In this document: positions 32,654 to 40,866 of the stretch, piece by piece
Layout: each line of letters opens with the position of its first letter
Numbering within the stretch: position 1 is the first letter of the stretch
DNA from: Phycisphaera sp.
GTDB lineage: Bacteria; Planctomycetota; Phycisphaerae; Phycisphaerales; UBA1924
Direction of reading: 5' to 3'
NCBI GenBank assembly: GCA_003712165.1
Contig: RHLH01000001.1
Location: forward strand, 1,054,001-1,118,000
Length of the DNA stretch: 64,000 nucleotides
Translations under genes and position numbers: made by a program
Notes under the pieces: generated by a model
Seen by the model: only the letters and a program-made list of their open reading frames with translations
What the model was told of the DNA's origin: nothing
Databases searched by the model: none

Positions 32654-32687
32654 GGATCATGCCTGTATAGGCAGGCATGATCTCCTG
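32654..32687. repeat. Left copy of a 34-bp palindromic repeat flanking the HNH gene
   Basis: Arms GGATCATGCCT and CATGATC...CCTG with an 11-base middle. ATCATGCCTG (32656-32665) pairs with CAGGCATGAT (32672-32681) across six bases. The right copy is at 33585-33618 in the same orientation with the same spacing. There is no T-run, so it is a weak terminator candidate; site-specific insertion or an operator is also possible. Confidence 0.7.
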
Positions 32688-32700
32688 TACAGTATCTGGT

Positions 32701-33579
32701 ATGGCCAAAACGATCGCAGATGAAATTGAGCGTCGCGAAATTATGTGGGATCTACTTCAAGGCCAACCAGCCGATCAGTACAAGCCAGATGAGTTAAGGT
32801 CGCTCGGCGTGTACGGTGGGGCTCAGGGAATATGGGTAGACAAAGAAGAAACTGCTTCGTTAGTCGAGGATGGTTGTGGAATTGCAGTAGGGCTTCTTCA
32901 TACCGGTACACACTACGATGATCTCTGGGGCGATTCAGGCCTCGCGTACATGTATCCAAGTACTGAACGCTTAGGGACGCGTGATACAAATGAAGTGAAT
33001 GCACTAAAGAATGCTGCTCGCTATAAGGTACCTGTGTTTATAATCCGCCGACCTTCACGGTCTTCTAATACCCGTGAGGTTCAGGTCGGATGGGTTATTG
33101 AATGCAGTGATGCAGCCAAGGCTGCCTGGGTTTCATTTGATCCCGAAGCTGATCCAATCACGCTGTTGGACGAAACCGATGATGTGTTTCAGTTAACAAA
33201 AACCGGAAGGCCGCCACGATACAGCTCAACAGTCCAGCGAGAAGGTCAGTCGTTGTTTAGGTATCGAGTCTTAAAGAGATATGGCGCGAGGTGTTTGTTT
33301 ACAGGCATAGACCATGCTTCTTTGATTGATGCGTGTCATATATGTGGGCATAGCTACGGCGGTTCAAATCACCCAGGTAATGGGATTCCGCTTTCTGCTA
33401 CCGTCCACCGTGCATTTGATTCTCACCTCATACGAATCAATCCAGAATCATATTTAATAGAAGATGACACTAACGGAACAACATTGCGCATGCTGGGTAT
33501 CGATCCTTCGGCCCTTGCAAATGAAACTGTGAAACCGAATCAAGAAGCGATAAGGTGGAGATGGGAGAACACGCAGTAA
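32701..33579 (+). CDS. Predicted modification-dependent HNH endonuclease with SRA/PUA-like N-terminal domain
   Basis: A 292-residue protein. The C-terminal 110 residues form an HNH_2-type nuclease: CLFTG near 198, DACHICGH (catalytic His213), GNGIPL (Asn227) and VHRAFD (His236). Residues about 36-118 (GVYGGAQGIWV..., HYDDLWGDSGLAYMYPST, NEVNALKNA, PVFIIRRP) resemble SRA/YDG domains that recognise 5-methyl- or 5-hydroxymethyl-cytosine, though the match is by eye. SRA-HNH fusions are known type IV restriction enzymes. The gene is much more AT-rich than its neighbours. It is bracketed by two related 34-bp repeats, suggesting transfer. An ATG at 32677 is an alternative start but lies inside the repeat. 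Confidence 0.75.
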   Translation: MAKTIADEIERREIMWDLLQGQPADQYKPDELRSLGVYGGAQGIWVDKEETASLVEDGCGIAVGLLHTGTHYDDLWGDSGLAYMYPSTERLGTRDTNEVNALKNAARYKVPVFIIRRPSRSSNTREVQVGWVIECSDAAKAAWVSFDPEADPITLLDETDDVFQLTKTGRPPRYSSTVQREGQSLFRYRVLKRYGARCLFTGIDHASLIDACHICGHSYGGSNHPGNGIPLSATVHRAFDSHLIRINPESYLIEDDTNGTTLRMLGIDPSALANETVKPNQEAIRWRWENTQ

Positions 33580-33584
33580 CCAGT

Positions 33585-33618
33585 GGATCATGCCTCTGAA
33601 CGGGGACATGATCCCCTG
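33585..33618. repeat. Right copy of the 34-bp palindromic repeat
   Basis: The same arms as the copy at 32654-32687: GGATCATGCCT, 11 bases, CATGATC, one base, CCTG. 26 of 34 positions agree. GGATCATG (33585-33592) pairs with CATGATCC (33607-33614). It starts six bases after the HNH stop codon. Confidence 0.7.
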
Positions 33619-33744
33619 ACCCCCTTGCAAGTTCCCCTTCCCCAACCCCTTCCGTTCGCCCCCCAACCAAGTATCCTGAATACTTCTCAACTCTGGGGAT
33701 TCAAGCCATGCCGCGTGTGGTTGCTGTTCATCTGTCTCCGCTTC

Positions 33745-33834
33745 AGCCTGCCCGAGTGCGACCAGAACGGTGACAACGCCTGCACCCCAGCCGATTTCAC
33801 TGCGTGGATCGCAAATTACAACGCGGGGTGTTAA
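33745..33834 (+). pseudogene. 3' remnant of a dockerin-type protein gene
   Basis: These 90 bases encode SLPECDQNGDNACTPADFT...AGC and a stop. They align without gaps to the last 90 bases of the intact gene downstream (35332-35421), about three quarters to five sixths identical by hand count. Homology stops abruptly at 33745, and no start or signal peptide precedes it. It is best read as the surviving end of a paralogous gene whose rest was removed by insertion or deletion next to the HNH segment. The rest of 33619-33744 and 33835-33884 holds nothing recognisable. Confidence 0.75.
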
Positions 33835-33884
33835 CTAGACCCCTGTGGGCAGGTGGCATCCGCACATCAACCGCTGTGTACTTT

Positions 33885-33914
33885 TTGGGGAGCAGTTCAG
33901 CTTACCGCTATACT
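33885..33914 (+). promoter_or_regulatory. Candidate promoter of the dockerin-type exported protein gene
   Basis: TTGGGG at 33885-33890 and TATACT at 33909-33914, 18 bases apart. The predicted start of transcription leaves a leader of about 35 bases that contains the AGGAG ribosome site before the ATG at 33955. Confidence 0.5.
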
Positions 33915-33954
33915 GTCTCCTTCGTCGACATCGGGGGTCGCAGAGGAGCTAGGA

Positions 33955-35421
33955 ATGCGTATTGCTTCATTGGTTTGCATCGCGGCTGTGAGTTCAGTTC
34001 TCGTATCAGATGCACAGGCGCAGCAGCTTGTCGGGCCGACCGACGCGTGGTACGGCATCAACAACCTCGAGGTCACGTACTCCGGCGGCACAGCGCTATT
34101 CAACGTCCGATTTGACCGCAGGTCGTTCAACGATGTGTTCGGCGAGGGCACACCCGACCTCCCGCTCTCATCCGTCGAAGACATCGGCGCTGCCTACTCG
34201 GTGATCGCGGACTACTTCAACAGCAACCAGATCAGGCAGACTCAGCTCAGGCCGATCATCCCGGTCGCAGGAACTCCAGACGTCGTCGACAACCTCTTCC
34301 TGCCGATCAACTACACCGACGACACCATCAACGGCGTGATCAACGTCGACGACGGCGGACCGACCGGCTGGATGTTCAACCCGGATTTTGATCTCTTCAA
34401 GACATACACGATCGACCGCGACCAGGCATTCGCCGGTCCCGACAAAGAAGATGACGCCGTGTGGGCGGTGTTCTCACTTGCCTCTGTTTCAACCGGCTCA
34501 CTTATAGGTGATTCAATTGATTGGACCGTCGATTCAGGGCCGCTCGGCGGGGGGACAGGATCGGTGGTTGTTGTCGATCCGGGTCTAGAAGTTGATGTCG
34601 AGACGATTACATTTGTCACCAACCGCCGCGCCGACTTAAGAGCACGCAGCTTTACGCTTGATACGCTCACCCAGAGCCTCACTGTACCAGCCACAACTTG
34701 GACGTTCGACGATCTCGATTTCACAGACCGCCAGGTGATCAGCGGTGTCTCACAGTCCTCTGGTGGGGTAATAGACAGCCTCACGTTCACGGAAGACTCG
34801 ATTACTGTGCAGCTGCCTGAAGTAAGCGGCAATACCTCGTACAACTTCGATATTCAGCTGGAGACAGTAAGCGAACTGACAAAGGATGAAATCCAATGGA
34901 CATTCGATGCTGGCATTCTCGGTGGCACATCTGGTGTCGCAGTCATCGATGACGAGATTGAGGCTTCATACACCGCACCCAGCCCGTTCCCCGTGCATTC
35001 GCATGCGGACTTTACTGCAAACACTTTGACAATCGCATATGACCCAGCAGGGCTATCCACGTTTCAACCTTCGGTTTGGACGTTTACTGATCTGGACTGG
35101 CTCTCGGATAGCGGACAACGCGTTGATTTGGGCGATGTCGTACAAACGAGCGGAACACCTGTGAACAGCATCATCGTGACCGGCAGCTCGATTACGATCG
35201 ATGTCCCGGAGCTTGGTGCAGGCGAACTCATGTTTACAATTCACCCAGTACAACCATGCCTCGCAGACGTCAACGGCGACGGGCTGCTCACCCCGACCGA
35301 CTTCACCGCCTGGATCAACGCCTTCAACAACAGCCTGCCCGAGTGCGACCAGAACGGCGACGGCAGCTGCACGCCGACCGACTTCACCGCGTGGATCGCA
35401 AACTTCAACGCCGGGTGTTAG
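33955..35421 (+). CDS. Exported two-module protein with C-terminal dockerin-like repeat
   Basis: A 488-residue protein with a signal peptide (MRIASLVCIAAVSSVLVSDAQAQQ). After an N-terminal region of about 190 residues come two homologous beta modules: each has an IDWTVD/IQWTFD start, a GGTG or GGTS turn, an ATTWTFDDLDF / PSVWTFTDLDW strand, and ends ITVQLPEVSG / ITIDVPELGA. The C-terminus is a dockerin-like pair of calcium loops (DVNGDGLLTPTDFTAWINAF and DQNGDGSCTPTDFTAWIANF), as in many planctomycete surface proteins. It is probably secreted and anchored via its dockerin. A remnant of a paralogue lies just upstream. Confidence 0.85.
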   Translation: MRIASLVCIAAVSSVLVSDAQAQQLVGPTDAWYGINNLEVTYSGGTALFNVRFDRRSFNDVFGEGTPDLPLSSVEDIGAAYSVIADYFNSNQIRQTQLRPIIPVAGTPDVVDNLFLPINYTDDTINGVINVDDGGPTGWMFNPDFDLFKTYTIDRDQAFAGPDKEDDAVWAVFSLASVSTGSLIGDSIDWTVDSGPLGGGTGSVVVVDPGLEVDVETITFVTNRRADLRARSFTLDTLTQSLTVPATTWTFDDLDFTDRQVISGVSQSSGGVIDSLTFTEDSITVQLPEVSGNTSYNFDIQLETVSELTKDEIQWTFDAGILGGTSGVAVIDDEIEASYTAPSPFPVHSHADFTANTLTIAYDPAGLSTFQPSVWTFTDLDWLSDSGQRVDLGDVVQTSGTPVNSIIVTGSSITIDVPELGAGELMFTIHPVQPCLADVNGDGLLTPTDFTAWINAFNNSLPECDQNGDGSCTPTDFTAWIANFNAGC

Positions 35422-35487
35422 CGCACAAACCGCAAGGAGTTCAAACCCACTCTCAAGAGGTTGGTCCCCTTGCGAGATGTCAGTCGC

Positions 35488-37155
35488 TCACGTCTGCAAA
35501 ACACCCGTCTTGAACTCGCGCGACAGATCCCAGCCCTGCAGCGCCGAGCGCAAACCTTCGATCAGCTCCTCGCGCGTCTTGTGCGGCTCGATCACCCGGT
35601 CGATCCAGCCCCGGGCGGCCCCGTGGCGGATGTCCTGCTGCTCGTTGTAGCCGGCGCGCACCGCATCGAGGATCTCGTCGTGCGTCGCCTTGTCGATCTC
35701 TTCGCCCTTGCGCTGCCGGCTCCGCTCCTCGATCATCGCCAGCACGCCCGACGCCTGCGCAGCGCCCATGACCGCGCACTTGCTGCCGGGCCAGGCGAAG
35801 CTGAGGAACGGCTCGAACGCCCGGCCGCACATCGCGTAGTTGCCTGCGCCATAAGAAGCGTTGGTGATGACGACGAGCTTGGGGACGATGCAGTTGCTCA
35901 TCGCGTTGACCATCTTGGCGCCCGCGCGGATGATGCCGCCCTGCTCGCTGTCGCGCCCGACCATGAACCCGGTCGTGTCGTGGAAGAACACGATGGGCAC
36001 CTTCCGCTGGTTGCAGTCCATGATGAACCGCGCAGCCTTGTCCGCCGAGTCGTCGTAGATCACGCGGGGCATGTTCGAGGACTTGCTCGGGCCCGCCTTC
36101 CCGCCGGGCATCGTCCGCTCGGTCAGCCTGCCCTGATTCGCAACGATCCCGACGGGCATGCCCCCGATCTTCGCGTACGCGCAGCAGAGCGACTGCCCAT
36201 ACTCGGATTTGTACTCGTCCATGTCGGGCTCGAGCGACTCGTGGCCCTTGCTGTTGGGCGCGGTCCTTGAGTCCACGATGCACGAGAGGATCTCCCGCAC
36301 GTCGTACTGCTCGCCAGGCTTGTCGGTGAAGAGGTCGTAGATATCTTCGCCCGGCTTGAACGACGGCGCCGACTGCTCATCGCTCCCGCCCGCGTCGGGG
36401 TACTTCGACACCAACTCGCGAACCCGCTGCAGGCACGCGTCGTCGTTCGGTTCCTTGAAGTCGATCGTGCCCGAGATGCTCGCGTGCATCTCCGCGCCGC
36501 CCAGTTCCTCGTCCGTTACATCCTGACCGATCGCCGCCTTCACCAGCGCCTGACCCGCGAGGTAGAGCCCAGAGCCCTCGGTCATCAGCAGCGTGTCGCA
36601 CAGCACGGGCAGATACCCACCCCCCGCGACACAGAATCCCATGATCGCCGCGATCTGAGGGATGCCGTCCGCGGAGATCCGGCTGTTGAGATAGAAGATC
36701 CGCCCGAAGTCGTCCGTGTCCGGGAAGACGTCCTCCTGCAGAGGCAGGTACACGCCCGCCGAGTCCACGAGGTAGATCAGCGGCAGCCTCGCCTTCCGCG
36801 CGATGTGCTGCGCTCGGATGATCTTCTTGCACGTCATCGGGAAGAACGCACCGGCTTTCACCGTCGCGTCGTTGGCGATGATCATGTGCCTCCGGCCCGA
36901 GACCGTCCCGACCCCCGTCACCACGCCAGCCGCGGGCGCCCCGCCGTGCTCTTTGTACATCCCGAACGCGGCCCAGAGCCCGAGCTCCTGGAACACCGAC
37001 CCCGGATCGACAAGCTTCTCTATACGCTCGCGAGCCGTCAGCCGGTCCTTGGCGTGCTGCCGATCGATCGCCTTGGCACCCCCGCCCATTCGGATGGAGG
37101 CCTCCTGCTCAAGAAACTCGTCGGTCGTGGTCCGCAGTGTTGATGGCTCAGGCAT
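35488..37155 (-). CDS. Acyl-CoA carboxylase carboxyltransferase subunit, methylcrotonyl-CoA type
   Basis: A 555-residue carboxyltransferase with N- and C-terminal crotonase-like halves, acting with a biotin carboxylase subunit. Key stretches: KDRLTARERIEKLVDPGSVFQELGLWA, LIYLVDSAGVYLPLQEDVFPDTDDFGRIFYLNSRIS, IMGFCVAGGGYLPVLCD and LGGAEMHASISGTIDF, as in methylcrotonyl- and propionyl-CoA carboxylases. The VFPD...FGRIFY stretch favours methylcrotonyl-CoA carboxylase. No biotin carboxylase gene is in the window. With HMG-CoA lyase and hydratases it fits leucine degradation, though it is 11 kb away from them. Confidence 0.92.
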   Translation of the reverse strand: MPEPSTLRTTTDEFLEQEASIRMGGGAKAIDRQHAKDRLTARERIEKLVDPGSVFQELGLWAAFGMYKEHGGAPAAGVVTGVGTVSGRRHMIIANDATVKAGAFFPMTCKKIIRAQHIARKARLPLIYLVDSAGVYLPLQEDVFPDTDDFGRIFYLNSRISADGIPQIAAIMGFCVAGGGYLPVLCDTLLMTEGSGLYLAGQALVKAAIGQDVTDEELGGAEMHASISGTIDFKEPNDDACLQRVRELVSKYPDAGGSDEQSAPSFKPGEDIYDLFTDKPGEQYDVREILSCIVDSRTAPNSKGHESLEPDMDEYKSEYGQSLCCAYAKIGGMPVGIVANQGRLTERTMPGGKAGPSKSSNMPRVIYDDSADKAARFIMDCNQRKVPIVFFHDTTGFMVGRDSEQGGIIRAGAKMVNAMSNCIVPKLVVITNASYGAGNYAMCGRAFEPFLSFAWPGSKCAVMGAAQASGVLAMIEERSRQRKGEEIDKATHDEILDAVRAGYNEQQDIRHGAARGWIDRVIEPHKTREELIEGLRSALQGWDLSREFKTGVLQT

Positions 37156-37184
37156 GCCCCTAGCTTAGGGCCAAGCGGGGCCTG

Positions 37185-38099
37185 TCAGTCCCAGATCGCC
37201 TTGTACTGGTCCTTCGTCGAGCCCGCCTGGGTGAAGATGCCCAGGAACAGGTTGCTGGGGTAGCCCTCTTCATCGTGGAAAAGCACGTCGTGGTAATCGG
37301 TGGTGGAGCCGTCGGGGTTGTCGACCGCGATCGGGTTGTGACCGCTCGTAGCGCCCGAGCCCGTGTTGTGCGTGTACAGGTCGCCGTTGAAGTCCACGTG
37401 GTTGTCGTTGTACGCCACGTTGCCAGACCAGGCGTACACGGCGCTCTGGAAGAACTGTGTCGTCAGCGACTGGGCGTTGGCAAACGTTGGCACCGTGTTC
37501 CCGTTGGCACGCTGCACCCTTGCGATCTCCGGCCCGCGGTTGGCGAGCACCGCTTCCGACGCCTTGTACGTGTTCGTCCACATGTTCAGGCGGTTGTCGT
37601 CAGGGATCAGGTGCGCAAAGCTGACGTGGCCGCCCTGCCCCGATGTGAAGTCGGCGCTGAGCCCCGGGTCCCAGTGCGCCCTGCTCGGATCAGCCGCGGC
37701 GCGGGGTTCCTCAACCTCGTACATCTCGTACGCCTTGATGTTCTCGTTCTGCTCGTCGGAGCTGATCAGCAACTCAGTCGTGATGAACCCATGGCCGGCG
37801 AGGATGGACATGATGTTCCCGGTCGTGTCCTTGGCCCGCCCGGTCGCAGCAACTGTCGTGTTGTTCACATCGACCATCGACGGCATCGGGTACCTGTCGT
37901 CGTTCGCGTCCGCCCAGAGCACCATGCCCTGACCGATCCCGCGGAGCTGTGTCGCGTCCTTCAGCGTCCTGGCAGTCGCGTTGACGCTCGTGTTGTTCCC
38001 GCCTCTAGCGCCCAGGTACACCAAGACCCCCGCGACGAGCACGAGGACGAGTCCAAGAACCACGAGCATCTCGATCAGTGTGAATCCACGTCGCTTCAT
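37185..38099 (-). CDS. Prepilin-like protein with N-terminal methylation motif
   Basis: A 304-residue protein from the ATG at 38099 (GGAG upstream): MKRRGFTLIEMLVVLGLVLVLVAGVLVYLGAR. The RRGFTLIE cleavage/methylation motif is that of type IV prepilins and type II pseudopilins; cleavage would follow Gly5 and Glu10 is conserved. The long C-terminal part (WADANDDRYPMPS, HVDFNGD, NPDGSTTDYHD) is like the large planctomycete prepilin-type proteins often seen in many paralogues. It is far from the secretin locus but could be exported by it. Confidence 0.88.
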   Translation of the reverse strand: MKRRGFTLIEMLVVLGLVLVLVAGVLVYLGARGGNNTSVNATARTLKDATQLRGIGQGMVLWADANDDRYPMPSMVDVNNTTVAATGRAKDTTGNIMSILAGHGFITTELLISSDEQNENIKAYEMYEVEEPRAAADPSRAHWDPGLSADFTSGQGGHVSFAHLIPDDNRLNMWTNTYKASEAVLANRGPEIARVQRANGNTVPTFANAQSLTTQFFQSAVYAWSGNVAYNDNHVDFNGDLYTHNTGSGATSGHNPIAVDNPDGSTTDYHDVLFHDEEGYPSNLFLGIFTQAGSTKDQYKAIWD

Positions 38100-38468
38100 T
38101 CCCATTCTCCAATCTGATTTCCTATTGGCAACATACGGGATTTCCATGTCTCTGTTGCAGATCACCCCCGCCCGAAGCACCCCGAACGGCTATCCACAGA
38201 GCCCGATCGCTCTAACTTCTTGCCCCCTCAATACCTACGTTTGTCACGAATTTGTTTGGCCCTGACGTAGACAGAACAAGGCTACATGTGGTAGACTTCG
38301 CCCGCTGGGCACGCGACCGATGCCGCCCCCGGCCCGAGACGGTCCCGAACGAGGGATCTCCGGATTCCGCATCGGCAACGGCTCCGACCCCCGGACCGGC
38401 TCGCTCACCAAAGAGCACACGAGCCGCCATCCGAGGACCACCGGTGCAGCACATCAAGGAGGCCACAG
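38100..38468 (+). promoter_or_regulatory. Upstream region of recA with promoter candidate
   Basis: TAGACA at 38268-38273 and TAGACT at 38292-38297, 18 bases apart, is the best promoter candidate, giving a leader of about 165 bases before the recA ATG. No clear LexA-type site is seen; a CGAATTTGTTTG at 38247-38258 is only loosely like a Gram-positive SOS box. No gene is visible in the stretch. Confidence 0.4.
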
Positions 38469-39569
38469 ATGGCCAAGCGCAACAGCGGTCCCGCGAAGAC
38501 GCTCCAGCCCAAGACCGAGGGCGACGCACGCAAAGACGTGCTCAAAAGAACAATCGGACAGATCGAAAAGCAGTTCGGCCAGGGCGCCATCATGAGCCTG
38601 GACGAGGACGCCTACCTCTCCATTCCCGGCATCTCAACCGGCGCGATCAGCCTCGACCTCGCGCTCGGAGGCAAGGGCATCCCCAAGGGCCGCATCGTCG
38701 AGGTGTTCGGCCCCGAGTCCTCCGGTAAGACAACGCTCTGTCTCTCCATCGCAGCACAGGCCCAGAAACTCGGAGGCACCGCCGCCTTCGTCGACGCCGA
38801 GCACGCGCTCGACCCGTCGTGGGCCAAGAAGATCGGTGTCGACATCGACCACCTCCTCGTCAGCCAGCCCGACTCGGGCGAGCAGGCGCTCGAGATCGTC
38901 GAACTCCTCGTCCGCTCAAACGCGGTCGACCTGATCGTCGTCGACTCCGTCGCGGCTCTCATCCCACGGGCGGAAATCGAGGGCGAGATGGGCGACTCCG
39001 TCGTGGGTCTGCAGGCGCGCCTCATGTCGCAGGCGATGCGCAAGCTCACGGGCGTGATCGCGCGAAGCCAGGTCACCGTCATCTTCATCAACCAGATCCG
39101 CGAGAAGATCGGCGTCATGTTCGGCTCTCCCGAGACCACCCCGGGCGGCCGGGCGCTCAAGTTCTTCTCGTCCGTCCGCATCGACGTCCGCCGGACCGGC
39201 GCGATCAAGGAAGCCGACCAGACCGTCGGCTCCAGAACCCGCGCCCGCGTCGTCAAGAACAAGGTCGCGCCGCCCTTCCGCGACGCCGAGTTCGACATCA
39301 TGTACGAGGAAGGCATCAGCTCCTCGGGCGACCTGCTCGACCTCGCCGTCGAGACGGGCGTCGCCGACAAGGCCGGCGCGTGGTTCAGCTACGGCGAGAT
39401 CCGCCTTGGCCAGGGCCGGGAGGCGTCCAAGCGGTTCCTCTCCGAGAACGAGGACCTGTTCGAAGAGATGAAGGAAGCCGTCCTCGAGAAGAAGCTGCCC
39501 CAGAAGGTCCGCGAGCGCATGGCGCAGATGGAAGCCGAGGAAGCAGAAGCCGAGCCCGTCGAGGCATAA
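38469..39569 (+). CDS. recA: DNA recombinase RecA
   Basis: Forms ATP-dependent filaments on single-stranded DNA for strand exchange and triggers LexA-type autocleavage. The 366-residue protein has Walker [10 protein letters not shown] (81-89), [10 protein letters not shown] after it, Walker [11 protein letters not shown], the loop region [25 protein letters not shown], and the [27 protein letters not shown] block of L2. The Glu-rich tail is usual. It is monocistronic as far as can be seen, with a tRNA-Leu 90 bases downstream. Confidence 0.98.
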   Translation: MAKRNSGPAKTLQPKTEGDARKDVLKRTIGQIEKQFGQGAIMSLDEDAYLSIPGISTGAISLDLALGGKGIPKGRIVEVFGPESSGKTTLCLSIAAQAQKLGGTAAFVDAEHALDPSWAKKIGVDIDHLLVSQPDSGEQALEIVELLVRSNAVDLIVVDSVAALIPRAEIEGEMGDSVVGLQARLMSQAMRKLTGVIARSQVTVIFINQIREKIGVMFGSPETTPGGRALKFFSSVRIDVRRTGAIKEADQTVGSRTRARVVKNKVAPPFRDAEFDIMYEEGISSSGDLLDLAVETGVADKAGAWFSYGEIRLGQGREASKRFLSENEDLFEEMKEAVLEKKLPQKVRERMAQMEAEEAEAEPVEA

Positions 39570-39659
39570 GGAGGAGGGGAGTGAGAGGAGCAAGGCGGTG
39601 CTCATCGAGCCCGGGAGCCTTGCTCACCGTTCCCGACGGGGCCTACCATGGCCCCTGCT

Positions 39660-39745
39660 GCGGATGTGGCGGAATTGGCAGACGCGCTAGGTTCAGGTCC
39701 TAGTGGGGGTAAAACCCCGTGGAGGTTCAAGTCCTCTCATCCGCA
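39660..39745 (+). tRNA. tRNA-Leu (anticodon CAG)
   Basis: The 86-base sequence folds as a class II tRNA. Acceptor arms are GCGGATG and CATCCGC with discriminator A. The anticodon stem CTAGG/CCTAG holds TTCAGGT (anticodon CAG at 39694-39696, reading CTG). A long variable arm (TGGGGGTAAAACCCCGT) and a TTCAAGT T-loop follow. CCA is not encoded. Confidence 0.96.
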
Positions 39746-39757
39746 CTTGACAGGTTT

Positions 39758-39795
39758 ACACGGCTGGCACCTCTCGCCAGCCGTGTTTCTTTTTG
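39758..39795 (+). terminator. Intrinsic terminator after tRNA-Leu
   Basis: ACACGGCTGGC (39758-39768) and GCCAGCCGTGT (39776-39786) pair perfectly across a seven-base loop, followed by TTCTTTTTG. Confidence 0.93.
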
Positions 39796-39819
39796 CATTC
39801 CAACGTACCCTCACCTCCC

Positions 39820-40806
39820 ATGGCGCTCATCTATTGCGGCATCGACGAGGCTGGCTACGGACCCATGCTGGGCCCGCTCTGTGTCGGGCTGACCACACTC
39901 CGAGTTGATAGCTGGTCCGGTGAGCACGTGCCCGACCTCTGGAAAGAACTGAGTGCGGGCGTCTGCCGATCGCTCGCCGAGCAGCGCGCCGACAAAAAGA
40001 GCCGGGTCGTCATCGCCGACTCAAAGAAACTCAAGCTTTCCAACCAGCTCAAGACAAAGCACCCGCTGACCCACCTCGAGCGCACGGGGCTTGCGATTCT
40101 CAGAGCCGCGGGTGTGACCGTGCCCGACGATGATCACCTGTTCGCGGCGCTCGGAGCAAAGCTGCCCGAAGAGGCGTGGTACCGGGGCGAACCCGTCAAG
40201 CTCCCGCTCGCCGGGACCGAGGCGGAGCTCGCCATCGCGTCAAACGTGCTGCTCGCGTCGCTCACGAGCACCCACGTGAGCGTCGAGGAAGCCGCGGTGG
40301 GGGTGGTCTGCGAGAAACGCTTCAACGAGATCGTGAGGGCGACCGGAACCAAGTCCGAAGCCACCATCAGCGTCATCGGTGACCATCTCAGACGCATCGC
40401 TTCGCGCTGGAAGGACTCGGGCGAGGACGTCCGCATCGTCTGCGACCGCCTAGGTGCAAGGAAAACCTACGCGAACGTCATCGAGCGTGAGCTTGCGGGC
40501 ACAAAGGCGACGCCTCTCTACGAATCGCCCGAGCGGAGCATCTACAGGCTCGAAGGTTGGTCGGGCGATGCGCGCATCATGTTCGAAACCGAGTCGGAGC
40601 AGGCCCACCTGCCCGTCGCGTGCGCCTCGATCTACGCCAAGCTCACCCGCGAACTCGCGATGGCCCGCTTCAACCGCTACTTCAAAGAGCGGCTCCCGGA
40701 ACTCAAACCCACCGCGGGCTATTACGCCGACGCACGGCGTTGGCTGACCGATGCCGAGAGTGTCGTCGATCAGCAAACAAGGCGAAGGCTCGTGCGTATT
40801 GGGTGA
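39820..40806 (+). CDS. Divergent ribonuclease HII-like protein
   Basis: A 328-residue protein whose N-terminus GIDEAGYGPMLGPLCVG matches the RNase HII DEAGxGPL motif (Asp9, Glu10), followed by VIADSKKLKLSNQ (DSKKL) and, 150 residues later, ASIYAKLTRELAMARFNRYF and GYYADARRW like the HII C-terminus. RNase HII is normally about 200 residues; here there are about 120 extra in the middle. The catalytic Asp expected in the CDR stretch is present (VCDRLGARKTY), and the Asp at the end of AKVTRD is Glu. It probably removes ribonucleotides from DNA, but a changed specificity is possible. Confidence 0.75.
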   Translation: MALIYCGIDEAGYGPMLGPLCVGLTTLRVDSWSGEHVPDLWKELSAGVCRSLAEQRADKKSRVVIADSKKLKLSNQLKTKHPLTHLERTGLAILRAAGVTVPDDDHLFAALGAKLPEEAWYRGEPVKLPLAGTEAELAIASNVLLASLTSTHVSVEEAAVGVVCEKRFNEIVRATGTKSEATISVIGDHLRRIASRWKDSGEDVRIVCDRLGARKTYANVIERELAGTKATPLYESPERSIYRLEGWSGDARIMFETESEQAHLPVACASIYAKLTRELAMARFNRYFKERLPELKPTAGYYADARRWLTDAESVVDQQTRRRLVRIG

Positions 40807-40835
40807 AAAAGAACAAGGCGGGCACAAAGCCCGCC
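40807..40835. terminator. Bidirectional terminator
   Basis: GGCGGGC (40817-40823) and GCCCGCC (40829-40835) pair across ACAAA. On the minus strand the stem is followed by TTGTTCTTTTTC, so it ends the response-regulator transcript well; on the plus strand it follows the RNase HII-like stop directly. Confidence 0.75.
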
Positions 40836-40866
40836 TCGCGTCGTTGTTTGGATTGATCGGTCTGTT

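Noticed and set aside
38240..38262. LexA/SOS box upstream of recA
   Set aside because: CGAATTTGTTTG has the wrong spacing for the Gram-positive box and does not fit the CTGT-N8-ACAG type; no site is claimed.
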